This document shows, in pieces, positions 53,089 through 64,000 of a stretch of DNA of 64,000 bases. The position numbers and the translations under genes are program-made. This DNA comes from Glebionis coronaria. Lineage: Eukaryota > Streptophyta > Magnoliopsida > Asterales > Asteraceae. The stretch lies in the NCBI GenBank assembly GCA_025667525.1, contig CM046882.1, forward strand, positions 211,652,592-211,716,591, in the 5' to 3' direction. The notes under the pieces are model-generated. The model did not search any database. It saw only the letters and a program-made list of their open reading frames with translations, and was not told the origin of the DNA. Every line of letters starts with the position of its first letter. The first letter of the stretch is position 1.

Positions 53089-55087
53089 TGTAAAACCCGC
53101 ATGAAAGTCCATGAAACATTAATTACACGATATCACAGATTTAAATTAAAACGTTACTTTAATTAATACACGACAAGGATAAAATATTCGTATCCAAGTA
53201 CTACGTATATTATTATTAAGTATTTATGTTTAATAAATAAATCATGACACGGTAAAACACGAACTCAAGTCACGAATATCAATAGACGAGAATTTATAAA
53301 ATCAAAAACCAAAAAGTATACAAAGGGGTTGTTTTGGGGGCCGGCCTAAAAATAAATAACAAGTAAAAAGGCCTAAGCCCGGCCCATAATTATGTAACTG
53401 TCAAGGGGGTAACTTTATCATCATTTCATAACAAGTAAAATAAACAAGAACTATGGTTTGGTGTCCTTAGGTGCCACCGGTAAAAACAAGAAAGAAGGAG
53501 AAAGCAAAACCTTTGATCCTTGATTTTTGGGTTCAGGTTTGTGGTTGTTCGTCATTCATCATAACACAATCGGTTGCACCATTCTTTTATTTATTTCTTT
53601 TGGTTATTGTTAATTAAACATGAACCCATTTAATTTAAATCATATGAACATGTTATAAATCAATATAAAACATGAAATAATGTCGGGTTGTGGTTTTGTT
53701 TGTCACGGAAACCGAGACATGGGAGTCTCGGTGGGTTTATCAGTCGGCCAGCCGAGCCCATAAGGGTCTCGGTGGCTCTTTCCTTCTGTTAGTCGTAAGT
53801 GACCACAGCCCACAGTGGGACGAATGACCAATCAGTGGCAAACCGAGAGCTTTAGCTCTCGGTGGAAACCTTCTGCACAACAGGGGAAACCGACTGCTGT
53901 CGGTGGGAGTCATGTGCCGGCAGTGGGAGCTAGTTACCATCAGTGGTATGCCACGGCTGGCCAATGCCAGTCGATGGCTGGGTTCTGACCACAGTGGGGA
54001 AAAGACCACAGCCAGTGGCTGTGGCGAGGGGTTATGCTTTGTTCTTTTGATTTCGTGCAACCGAGTCGCTAGGACTCGATGGGCTTAGTGTTAGACTCTG
54101 TTAAACCGAACACGAAAGGAGGGTTTGGTTATAATTGGTTTATTTATTTTAGACTTATATTAATTAAGTAATTTATTTATTCTTGGAAATTAACATGACC
54201 CCATGTAATTAATTTAATTTATAACTTATCTTGATTAATTGATTAAATGTTCACCAAGGCTTAATTAAGTTGACTAACGTTTTGATTAAACTATATGATT
54301 ATCAGCTTAAGGTAAAGTTTAATATCACGATTTATTAAGAAATAATTGATTAAACCATATTATTTTATTAATTAATAATTAACTATAATTTTATGATATG
54401 CTATATTTTATTAAATAAACTTTACTCTTTTCTGACATTTAATTACTCAGGACTTATCAAGTATATTTAGTAAGCCTTAGCTTATACTTTGGACTTATTA
54501 ATCAAGCTAATTACTAAATATGGAAACTTTCTATTTATGGAAACCTGCTATTTTTAGAAAGTTACTTATTATGATATAACAAGTATAATAAGATATGAAT
54601 ACATGCTACAGTAATCAGAATACATGGAAACCATGAATAATTACAAGATAATACAGGAAACAGTAAAATAAGACAATAACATGTAAAACAAGATAAGAAC
54701 ACTCATAACCAGTAAAGTATACTGTAATCAGACAACTCATTCACGTCCCTTATTTATGTAGTATCCGTGAAGTCGGAGTAGATCCTTCAGCTTTCATTCT
54801 CACTTCATTACTGGACACGAGGTACAGATATTTCGTCCTTCAGTATGGACATTCCCTTCATATGTATGATTAGGATTCCCCGTTCGCAGCCATCTGTTTT
54901 CCCTATTATTTATATGTTTTTAAGCTTTTCAGTATACTTATGTTTATTTTAAAATGCCTGATCTATATACATGAATGATCATGTCATCTAGTTACGGAGG
55001 TACGGTAACCATAATACTTGAGACATCGGTGTTCTCCTCTGCGAGGGATTGATTTCTCGTGGCGTCCCTTTCAGTTTGGCCATTATC
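53089..55087 (+). mobile_element. Truncated LTR 1 of Tekay-like element G
   Basis: Starts TGTAAAACCCGCATG, the same start as LTR 2. Its 3' part (54780-55080) matches 56935-57235 of LTR 2, and it ends at TTGGCCATTATC, where LTR 2 begins directly. Contains a cluster of short hairpins (53711-54085), for example ACCGAGAGCT with AGCTCTCGGT. Weak coding potential at 53740-54060 is an artefact of the hairpin repeat. Confidence 0.7.
53711..54085. repeat. Hairpin cluster ACCGAG/CTCGGTGG in LTR 1 of G
   Basis: Inverted pairs: ACCGAGAC/GTCTCGGT (53711), ACCGAGAGCT/AGCTCTCGGT (53842), ACCGAC/GTCGGT (53889) and CCACAGCC/GGCTGTGG (54006). GTGG word ends at 53815/53835 and 53903/53923/53943 are 20 bp apart. 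Confidence 0.8.
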
Positions 55088-57917
55088 TGTAAAACCCGCA
55101 TGCTTTTACCATGAATAGTACCCTTAAGATCGTACGTACTAGATTAAAACTTTCCTATTATAGCATGATTACGTTTACGTGTTAGGATTTTACGTATTAC
55201 GTACGTGTTAGAACACGATAAGTATTTACTACGCACGAGCACGTAATAATTATTTGACAATAATTAATCACGAACATGCGATCATGAAATCATGAACGTA
55301 ATTAAATCACGAACTATTATTAATTACGTATATATATTTATTAAGAGCGTAAATAAATATATTAGGTCACGGTAATTATTTAACGAGAACACATTAAACG
55401 CGAACACAAATAATCACGAACGAATAACTAAACATCGAGACACGGAAAAAAGTAAGGGTACCCCATGTGGGGCCCCTACCCACAGCTACAAGGAAGAAAT
55501 AGGCCAAGCCCATTTCATTTTTCACTAAAAGGGGGTTAAGGAAAATAACACTACTCATTTAACTTTACAGAAGAATTTTATAGAAACCTAAAATCCTCCT
55601 CCTCCTTCTTTTTCTCTTTTGGCCGCCACCCTCAAACAACACCAAAGGGTCCTTTGTTGATCTTTGATCTTGTAATTCTTGTTGGTGTTCGTGTTTGTTC
55701 ATTGTTACTTAGATCCACGCACTCGGTAATTCTTTTAAACCTTTTTCTTTTGATTTAATCTTTTAATTAATTAAGAACATGTTATGTTTTTTATAAAACC
55801 TAATTAAATCATAGATCTAACATGAATTTGGGTTGGAATAAAATCAAAAGGGATGTTTTGTTCTTGGCCGCAGCCTACACCGAACCCGAGAGGGTCTCGG
55901 TTTGGCCACTTGACCACCACCGAGACCATATGGTCCCTGTTGGTTGGTGTGGGTCCCACGGCAGCATCAAGACAAGGGTGACCCCGATTTGGTTCGGGGT
56001 ATGGTGTCGATTTCATGTCCGGTTCATGGTTCTTAGTCAAGATCCAGTTCATGGTGTATGTTTAGATTTTTATTTTTATGATCTTATGTTAAAATTAAAT
56101 TAATAACATGACATGATTAATTTAATAACATGATTTAGGTTATATTATTAATAAATAATAATACATGTTTTAACCTAAGTATTTAACTTTATTTAATTAA
56201 AAACATGATATACTTTAATTAAATATTTTAACCTATAGTTTATTTATAATTACATGAGATAATTAATAAACTATACATTATATCATATGACTTAGAAAAT
56301 AATCATGAAAACACTTAGGCTTATATACTTAGCTTATTTAACCAGCTTATTTCTAATTATGGAAACTTCTATTTTTAGAAACTTATTTAAATAAGGCAGC
56401 TAATCTATTTAAGGGAAACGTTCTATTTTTAGAAACTTATTTATTTCAGGAAGCTAATCTATTTATGGAAACTTATTTAAATAAGGCAACTAATCTATTT
56501 ATGGAAACTTTCTATTTTTAGAAACTTATCTATTTTAAGCAGTAATTCTATTTTTGGAAACTTTCTATTTTTGAAAACTCTTTATTTTTGGAAACTTTCT
56601 ATTTTTGGTAACTTTCTATTTTTGGAAACTTTCTATTTTTGAAAACTTTCTATTTTTGGAAACTTTCTATTTTTGGAAACTTTCTATTTTAGGAAACCTG
56701 CTATTTTTGGAAAGTTACTTATTATTACACAGTAAGTATAATAATACATGAAATACCATAAATACTTAATTAGAATAAACAGAATATAAGATAAACACAG
56801 TTTAAGGCGTAAAAACAGTAAAACATGATAAGAACATATAAAATAAGCTAAGACATGACATAAAACCAGCTACGTATTAGTAAGCAGATACTTATTCATG
56901 TATGTATTTATGTAGCATTAGTGATACGGAAGTGGGATTCCTCTCAGTTCGTCTTCCTGGTTCACTGGACATAAGGTACGGATTCCCGTCCTTTCAGTAT
57001 GGACATTCTTTCCTTATTAGGATTCCCCGTATGTAGCCAAATGTTTTCTCGTAGTATAACTTATGTGTTTGAATTGCTTATGTTTAATTTAGAATACCTA
57101 TAGCCATATACATGCATGACCAGTTTCACCTAGTTATGGAGGTACCATAACCATAACATTAGAGGCACTGATGTTATGACTTCACCACCGCGGAGTGATT
57201 GCTCGTGGCGTCCCTTCAGCTTTTGGCCATTTATATTATATTTATCATGTGGGGCGTATGGGTGCATCCTAGTTACATGTTTTCAGTCAGGATTTCATGG
57301 TGAATGTGGTGTGTGCCTTGCATCCTTCACAAGGAGCTGATCCCTCCTACCCAGAACCAGTATATTAAAATAGAGGCAGCCCCTCTAATTTGCATGATGA
57401 GGTCACCCCTCCAAGTATTCATGCACGGTGGATTTTCATGACCTATATTGGCTAATGGTAATATGCTAAACAGTTTTCATAAGATAAACATAAGGATTTT
57501 CAAACTATAAAACCAGTTTTATGAACATGTTCCAGGTTTTCCAGGACTTATACATTTCCGCTGCTATTAAGTCTTTATTATGTTTAGTCATTCATACTAT
57601 GTCTATATCCGTGCACTGAGCGTTTTGCTCAGCCATTACTTTCCTTTCCATGTCCCAAAACGGCAGGTACCCTAGGAAAGACTCGGGCATTTGGAGGACA
57701 AGAGACTTCTTTTCCTTTTTGCCTTCATATACTTATGCTTGCTTAGTCTTTCATTCACTTCTTTTACTTTATTATGTTTTGGGCTTATGTTTGGGAACCG
57801 ATGTTTGATTCCGGTTATCCATATGGTCATGTAATGTTTCAGACATTTATCCTTTTATGCTTTGATGACACGTCATAATTATGCGTGACATTCTATTTAT
57901 CAAAATAGGGTGTTAAA
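55088..57917 (+). mobile_element. LTR 2 of Tekay-like element G
   Basis: About 2830 bp from TGTAAAACCCGCATG to about GGGTGTTAAA, followed by a tRNA-Met primer site. One ACCGAAC...CTCGGT hairpin lies at 55880-55905, and an expanded 17-bp minisatellite at 56355-56715. TGTAAAACCC with the primer site indicates a gypsy element of the Tekay/Del type (chromovirus). Confidence 0.75.
56355..56715. repeat. 17-bp minisatellite CTATTTTTGGAAACTTT
   Basis: About 15 to 18 degenerate units; the cleanest run is 56545-56700. LTR 1 has only two to three units at 54522-54565. Confidence 0.9.
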
Positions 57918-57921
57918 ATTA

Positions 57922-57934
57922 TGGTATCAGAGCC
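57922..57934 (+). promoter_or_regulatory. Primer binding site of G, tRNA-iMet
   Basis: TGGTATCAGAGCC right after LTR 2. Confidence 0.9.
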
Positions 57935-59598
57935 AAGGCTTCGACCTGTAGGCTCTAAAACTCGACCTGTGACTAGTGGGTAGTCACCAGAAGCTTCCTA
58001 AGCCAACGTTTGTTATTCTACGTATTGATGTTTTCAGCGCATTGTTGTTTTAACCATGATGTTTTCAGAACCTTGAGGTTTTAACCTTGATGTTTTCATC
58101 GATATTGTTGTACCAATATGGATGGACAACCGCCATTCATATTTGGTTATGTGTCATTGTTTCATGCATGACGTTCCTCGTGAACTGTGACTATGTGGAC
58201 TGAACCCCAATAGTTCATAATGAGTCACATAAATTTTTTTCTGATAAGTTTTGACAGACGAGTTTCATTCATTTATGTTTCATGTATCATTGTTGCAGGG
58301 ATTATGACTAAGTAATGGTTGGTACAGGACTGGCCCTATTTAGTCGCATGTGCTTTTATCGAAACTTTTAACTTTGGGACCGACCCATAGGCGTCCCCTC
58401 GCCATGTCTTTTGTTTTGGGACCGACCCATAGGCGTCCCCTCGCACATATAAAAGGTTTTATAAACTAACATTACGCATTCATGCACTGTTTTCATGCAT
58501 AAAATTTTTCTCATGATTTATTGGCATAATTTTTTTTTCATGTCCCCTCGTAAGTTACTATGTTTTTATGTCAAGTATGTTTTCATACTGTCATGGTTAA
58601 CTTCGGTTTCATGCTGATTATGTTATACACTCCTTCATGATAGATCGTTTTATGTTCCTTCATGATAATTCCGTCTTCATGTTGATTACGTCTTACGCCT
58701 CTTTTGTTATTTATGCCTTCACGCAAGACATTGTGGGATTTCATTGAATTCTGCTTTCATGATAGTCATGGTTGGTTTTCATTGATCATGCTGTCAGGCA
58801 AATCATCGTTGAATTTTGTGTAACCACACTTTAGCGTTTCTCTATGCAACCAGAATGACGTATATACTGGCATTGCCAGGTTATCATGATGGTTTTCCTA
58901 ACCCTTTAACCGATATACTTTCCTTAAATCATGATAAATGATCGACCCCATACCGATCATTTCATGTGCATTCCACGTGTACTCCACGTACCGTATTTCA
59001 TGTGTATTACACGTACCTTAATCCATGTGTATTTCACTTGTAATACTTCACGAGTATTCGCTAGTCGATTCTAAATCATCTCAGGCGTATGTTCACTTGC
59101 TGATATTCTACAAGATTGACGATGCCGCCCATAACTTGGAGATGTTACTAAAGGTTGACGCTGCTGACGTTCGGAGACGCTACGAGATGCGGATGCTGTT
59201 CACAACCTGGAGATCCTACAAGACGAAGACAAAGGCGTCAGAGCAAAGCAATTGGACGAGAAGATGCTTCACCATCAGACGATTTCCATCAATCATTGTC
59301 CCTGATTCTTAGTTACATGTCACACGTCATTCGGCTGTCATTTCAGCCATATGAGTGCAAACCGGTACCAGCCGGCTACTCAGCTGAATAGTTACATGAA
59401 TCATGGTCATGAGAATGATCGTCATGGAATTGACAAACAAGACGATAGTAACCACTACCATGACAGAACTATCCTAGATATCGCAACCGAGGCTCCGGCC
59501 GCGAACGTGATCAGACATACAAAGGATCAGTAGTCCAACCGATCCGCCAAGTCTGGCATAATAACCTAATATTGTAGTTCTATTATTTTACGTCTCGA
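57935..59598 (+). other. Internal region of G without recognisable gag
   Basis: Only short frames. Contains a duplicated GGGACCGACCCATAGGCGTC segment at 58377 and 58418. Gag and pol are absent, so the element is truncated, decayed or non-autonomous. Confidence 0.55.
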
Positions 59599-59725
59599 GA
59601 CACATGTCAAGACATCAGTCAAGACACATGTCTCACGTATACTTTCTGAAGACACATGTCAAGACATCAGTCAAGACACATTTCTCACGTATACCTCCTG
59701 AAGACACATGTCAAGACACCTGAAA
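59599..59725. repeat. 52-bp tandem repeat, 2.4 copies
   Basis: GACACATGTCAAGACA starts at 59599, 59651 and 59703; units also contain CTCACGTATAC. Confidence 0.9.
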
Positions 59726-59846
59726 TTGTATATAATGCAGTTCGTTTTTTCTCAGTTCTTGCTAATAGAAAGTCCAACCAATATCGGGTGTTTAATTGTT
59801 CTTGGTTGTTAAGCTTGCTTGGATAATCTATTTGCTAATTCAACAA
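59726..59846. other. Junction between G remnant and LTR F; no feature
   Basis: Short unassigned sequence. Confidence 0.3.
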
Positions 59847-62709
59847 ATGCTTGCAAAACGGAAAAATATTACCTACTTATATGTAAAACATATTGCAAAT
59901 ACCACGTTTTTATTCAAGTAAAATCTCAAAATGTAAAATATGAAACTTAAAGGACTAAAAGTGTAAAACAGTTAACTACAAGGATCAAAAATGCAAATTT
60001 TATAACAAACTAACCAAAAGTGTAACAAACTAACAAAATGCTAACTGAATTTAACAACTTTTCAAACTCAAAGGACTAACAAAGTGCAAACCCTAAAAAC
60101 ATGGAAGATTAGCCAAGTATACAAACTGATTAAAACTATAGGGACTAAATAACAATTTCAAAAACTTTTTAACCAAAAACGGGATAAGCAAGAAAATAAG
60201 CTCGTTTGAGCTTAATACTCAACCAAATTTGATGAGACAAATTGCAAAATGTTTCAAATCCAAAATAAGCTACACTTGTCAAAGGAAATTGGCTAAAGAT
60301 GAAAAATAAGCAAATGAGTGCTTATCAATAAGCACAAAATAAGCTATAGCCAAATCTAATCAGTCACAACTTGATCTTTTTATTGAAACTGATTAAGCAA
60401 CTGAATTAAGGAATGGGAAATCAAACTAGAACATTTTTCATCCAGAAATAAGCTCAGAATCTGAATTAAGCTAAAATTGGGCTTATGTTGACCAAGCGTT
60501 GACCAGCTTTTTTTCAAAAAGTTAAAAATCTCAAAAATCATGTAACTCAACTACTTAATGGGATTTGTGAAGAAAAATTGCTAAGTTTATGAAGAGAATA
60601 CTGAGATATAAAATTTCAGTTTACAAGTTACAGAAACTTGCTTTAAGTTGGCTTATCTGATTTTTGCTTATATCTAACTGATTATAGAATACTGTATAAA
60701 ATCCTCTTAGATTCTGATTCTTTATGATGTAAGCTAAAGCTGAGAACAATTTTGGTGAAATTTCATCAACTATGGAATGAATACTGATCAATTGAAAATG
60801 ACAAGTTCTAAAACCAAAACTGAATGGAAACTGACCCAAACATTTTAAGTGTCATTTGCCTGTTTGACTACCAAAATGACTTGTAAATGACTGAAAACAC
60901 TTTTATAACACCTATTAACTACAAATGAACTCTAAAATTCCAAAACTCAAAACTTGAAAACTCTTTTTAAGCTATTCCCAAACACTCCTTTAACTGGTTT
61001 TACAAACTTTTTACAAATACTTTTTAAGTTCTGAATTAAGCTGACTCAATTGATTTAGCAGTCTAAACTCAATGATCAGAATGAAAGGTAATAGAGCTAA
61101 ATGCAATCAATCAACTCTACTAGAACTACAAACCAATTACAAGACCAATAGTGACTGAATCAATGCAGTTAGCTAGAATATAATCCAAATCAAAGAACAA
61201 ACAAGCAGGATTAAGCTACAAGCTATCAAAGATCAATCAAACAGCAACTACAAACAACTTTATCAGGCAGCCATCAGATTACACTAGAGAAAGAAATCAT
61301 GCATTTGACTTTTTTTAGAGGAATTGAAACAAGAACTTTAAAACCTATTGGAGTTATCCTTTGAGAAGAAGAGGAGCGCTGAGCTCTCTTAGCCTAGTGA
61401 TAACCACCACCTTATCACTAGGAATCAATCAATCAACAAGTTCAGCTACAAATCAACAGGAATCTATCAACATGCTTGAAAATCTTCAAAAACTATGGAA
61501 TGGACTCAATTCTGATCAAACAGCTATCAAACTCCTTCAATGTCAGTTATGATCAATGAATGGTCATAACAAACACTTAACAGCAACAACAGTATCCAAA
61601 TGCAGCAAGAAATGAACAGGAATGGTAAGAACAATTTTGGCGGGAAAGCTTGAATTTAAAATTTATTCATGGAAAAACGGTTACAAAGTTGTTGGAAGCT
61701 AGTAACTAACTAACTAACTCAAGAGTTTGTCAGACTCTTGAGTAGCTAGGGTAGAAATGAAGGAAAAGGGAAAGGAAATTGAGAACTATGTGTTTTTACA
61801 AATTTAAGCTACTAGTGAAAATGAAGTCTAATCCAGCTATTTATAGACATGAAGGAAGAGTTTGTTGGGGTTGGTGACGTGTCAGAACCAATCCCAGCTT
61901 GCCACGTGTAAAATTCTGCATATTGCATTTGCAGGTATGAACAAGGAATTGGGGATTCTTGATTAAGTGAATGATTTGTTAATTGATTGGCACCATTGAG
62001 TTTGTCTCTTCAAAACGATCAAGTTTGGTGTTGAAAACTTTCCATGAAATTGCTTGTAGCTAAAACGCGATCCTGGCAATTTTTTCCTTGAAGAAGATGC
62101 CACGTGTCAGTGTTTAATTGGCTGAAAAAGCTTCACACGGATTGAACTGTTGGGATTGGGTAATAAATGCAAAGCGCTGAGTGGGTATTTAATATTCAAT
62201 CCGTGTGCTCTCTTTCCTTTCTTCTCATTGGCTGAAATGTTGTCACATGGATCAAACTTGAATATCTTTCCATTATTGGCAGAATTGGTCCTTCAACTTG
62301 GCAGATTATTGTTTTAAGCTAGAATCTTCATTCTTTTGACATATTTGGTCCTTCAACTTTCATTCTTTGAACAAAATGGTCCTTTGACTGAGTTGACTTG
62401 AGAGTTGACCAAGTTTGACTTGAATCTTGACTTTTTACAATATTTGCACTTTTAGTCCTTCAACTTTGATAACTTGTCAAGATAGGTCCTTGTACTTCAA
62501 AGTCTTGTCACTTTTGATCCTTCTTTGTCTTTTTCATCCATTTGAGCTTGATTTTCCTTTGTTTGCTTGGAAATGTATCTTTTTACCTACACAAGTGTAC
62601 ACAAACACAAACATACCACATAACACTGTTTTTGCCAAATAAATTGGTATTTTGCTTCATGTTTTAGGGTTATTTGTTGATAAAAGGATATGAGTTTAAG
62701 CTCATATCA
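59847..62709 (-). mobile_element. 3' LTR of large gypsy element F (left edge approximate)
   Basis: Right edge at 62709 (minus strand begins TGATATGAG), next to a polypurine tract. TATA box on the minus strand at 61838-61845. Composition and phrases such as GGTCCTTCAACTTTGA resemble, but do not match, LTR A. Right end carries a perfect 8-bp inverted repeat (62687-62694 with 62701-62708). Left edge is a guess from a B-like U5 start. Confidence 0.55.
61838..61845 (-). promoter_or_regulatory. TATA box in LTR F
   Basis: Minus strand CTATAAATAG in U3-like context. Confidence 0.5.
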
Positions 62710-62723
62710 AATTCCCCTACACT
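62710..62723 (-). promoter_or_regulatory. 3' polypurine tract of F
   Basis: Minus strand AGTGTAGGGGAATT immediately before the LTR start. Confidence 0.7.
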
Positions 62724-64000
62724 TGAACATTGTCATGTCCTCATGCAATATTATATTTTAAAGCTCAAATTTACATTTCCCTCATAATTAATCCACCTTG
62801 GCCATATGAGATGCATCTACACTACTCTAAACTAGATGATGCATGAATTTGACTTTTAATAATGCAATGAACAAAATACAATTCTATCTATTTCTTTTTG
62901 ATTTTTCTTGAAATGGTTTTGATGGAAATAACTCATAAAGAATTCAATGGCTTAGATTAGGGCTTGGGTACCATGGACATTTATCACCCTCAAGTTTCAC
63001 TTTCCCCATACCAAGCTTAAAAATGGAATCATTGCATTCACAAGTAAAAAGTGCATCAACTTATTCATGACAATTAAATGTGGAACCGGTTATTATTTGA
63101 GCAAATTGCTTGTGGGCAAATTTGTCATTTATTCAAGTGTGAAATATAAGAAGTGAAAAATCCAAAAATAAGGAAGCACGGTTTTAATCCTAAGTAATCT
63201 TCTCATCCATTACTTGAAAAACCGCTCACAAATAATACAAGTCCGTTTCAAGAATAATAAGTCATTCGCCTTATGTGTAAAATCCTCATGTCATGCTTTC
63301 ATAAGTAGCTACACACTCGCTAAGGAAAGAAAAATAAAACTCACGCAATAATTTACATCCGCCATCTTTTTGAGACTTTGGATCTTCAACCCCGCAACCC
63401 GTCAAGGTAATATTGGATTGGAGCAATCTATTGAATCCTCGTAACCCGTCAAGGTAATATTGGAACTCAATAGTCACTATAATTAACACCACACTGCCCC
63501 TCTTGGGAGTCTTGCATTATTATTTTTTTTCCTTTCTTTTTCTTTTTTTTTTCTTTTTTTTTTCTAGCCACTCATTTTTTTTTCATAAGCCGCTCTTATT
63601 TTTCTTTATTCCTCACAAAGAAATTTGAAAAGAATAAAAGGAAAAACACCCGCTAAGTATGGAGCATGACATAAGTCTAGTACACATAAAACGTGCTAAC
63701 TTAGAATCTTAAGACGTACTCATATCAACCATAAATGATTAGCCAAAAATGCATAAGAGATTACAAACCAATTAAAACCGTACTTGATTATTTATTAACA
63801 ATTATATACATGCGAAGAAATAGAGGTAAAGAAGAGAAGGGTTTAGCCACAAGTAATTGCCATGAAGTCTATCTAGCCCTTTTACACTTGCTTCAACTCT
63901 ATCATTTCCTATTCTCCACAAATTTAAAATCTCAAATAATGAGATTGGTGAATGCTTAGCCTAATAGACCAATGAAGGACTACATGGTTAAGGATACTAG
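62724..64000 (-). other. 3' noncoding internal region of F
   Basis: No convincing ORF. Contains a T/C-rich tract (63515-63600) and a 23-bp direct repeat AACCCGTCAAGGTAATATTGG at about 63395 and 63442. Coding parts of F would lie to the right, beyond the window. Confidence 0.5.

Noticed and set aside
53740..54060. 106-codon minus-strand frame
   Set aside because: Produced by the G/C-rich hairpin repeats of the LTR, not a gene.

Overview
This is a plant nuclear window made almost entirely of LTR retrotransposons, many of them inserted into one another. No intact host gene is visible. A spliceosomal-type intron, Sirevirus-type copia elements, Athila-like Ty3/gypsy gag and protease, a MULE transposase and a 5S-derived LTR all point to a eudicot. 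The gag tails and the third ORF of the copia elements resemble, from memory, proteins very common in Asteraceae tribe Anthemideae (Tanacetum, Chrysanthemum, Artemisia); that placement is inference.

Layout. (A) 1-18137, minus strand: two about 98% similar copies of an Athila-like gypsy unit, each with a very long LTR (4448 bp, 2528-6975, in copy 1), a leader and gag. Copy 2 also keeps protease and two acidic ORFs but has no visible RT or integrase, and a 348-bp deletion removed its primer binding site. (B) 18138-21748, minus strand: another gypsy-type element with two retropepsin-like domains, cut by A's LTR at 18137/18138. (C) 21754-42502, plus strand: a Sirevirus with 516-bp LTRs (12 differences) and a CACCA target duplication. 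It carries degraded gag-pol and a third ORF of 1022 codons broken only by three nonsense codons. (H) 29381-38216, minus strand, nested in C: a young non-autonomous copia with 319-bp LTRs (2 differences) and GTTTG duplication. It has an open 1504-codon gag and a truncated protease. (D) about 42508-43255: leader, primer site and LTR of a further gypsy element. About 44500-44803: a Cassandra-like LTR carrying a 5S rRNA-like segment. (E) about 44804-50105: 3' part of another Sirevirus, with repeated polypurine tracts and a 2.1-kb LTR that interrupts a MULE transposase pseudogene (50106-52069). 52287-52664: a GRF zinc-finger gene fragment. (G) 53089-59725: two abutting LTRs of Tekay-like type plus internal sequence. 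(F) about 59847-64000, minus strand: 3' LTR and internal end of another large gypsy element.

The main discovery is a shared architecture in non-homologous families. Each family repeats its own short word at two helical turns. In C, about 48 copies of a 9-11 bp word (consensus RRCGYTGAC) lie mostly exactly 21 bp apart (sometimes 15) in the LTRs, in gag, in the integrase-RT linker, in two spacers and in the third ORF. In A, B and D an imperfect palindrome GTGCGSCGCAC occurs in nine pairs, eight at exactly 21 bp and one at 20 bp. In E the word GAACCGC occurs in pairs exactly 20 bp apart, usually led by an inverted copy 18 bp upstream. G has GTGG-ended hairpin words, several 20 bp apart. H has about 25 GATCGCAAAG-like words in its leader at 13-14 bp spacing. 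The spacers vary while word and spacing stay, which suggests arrays of protein (or RNA) recognition sites.
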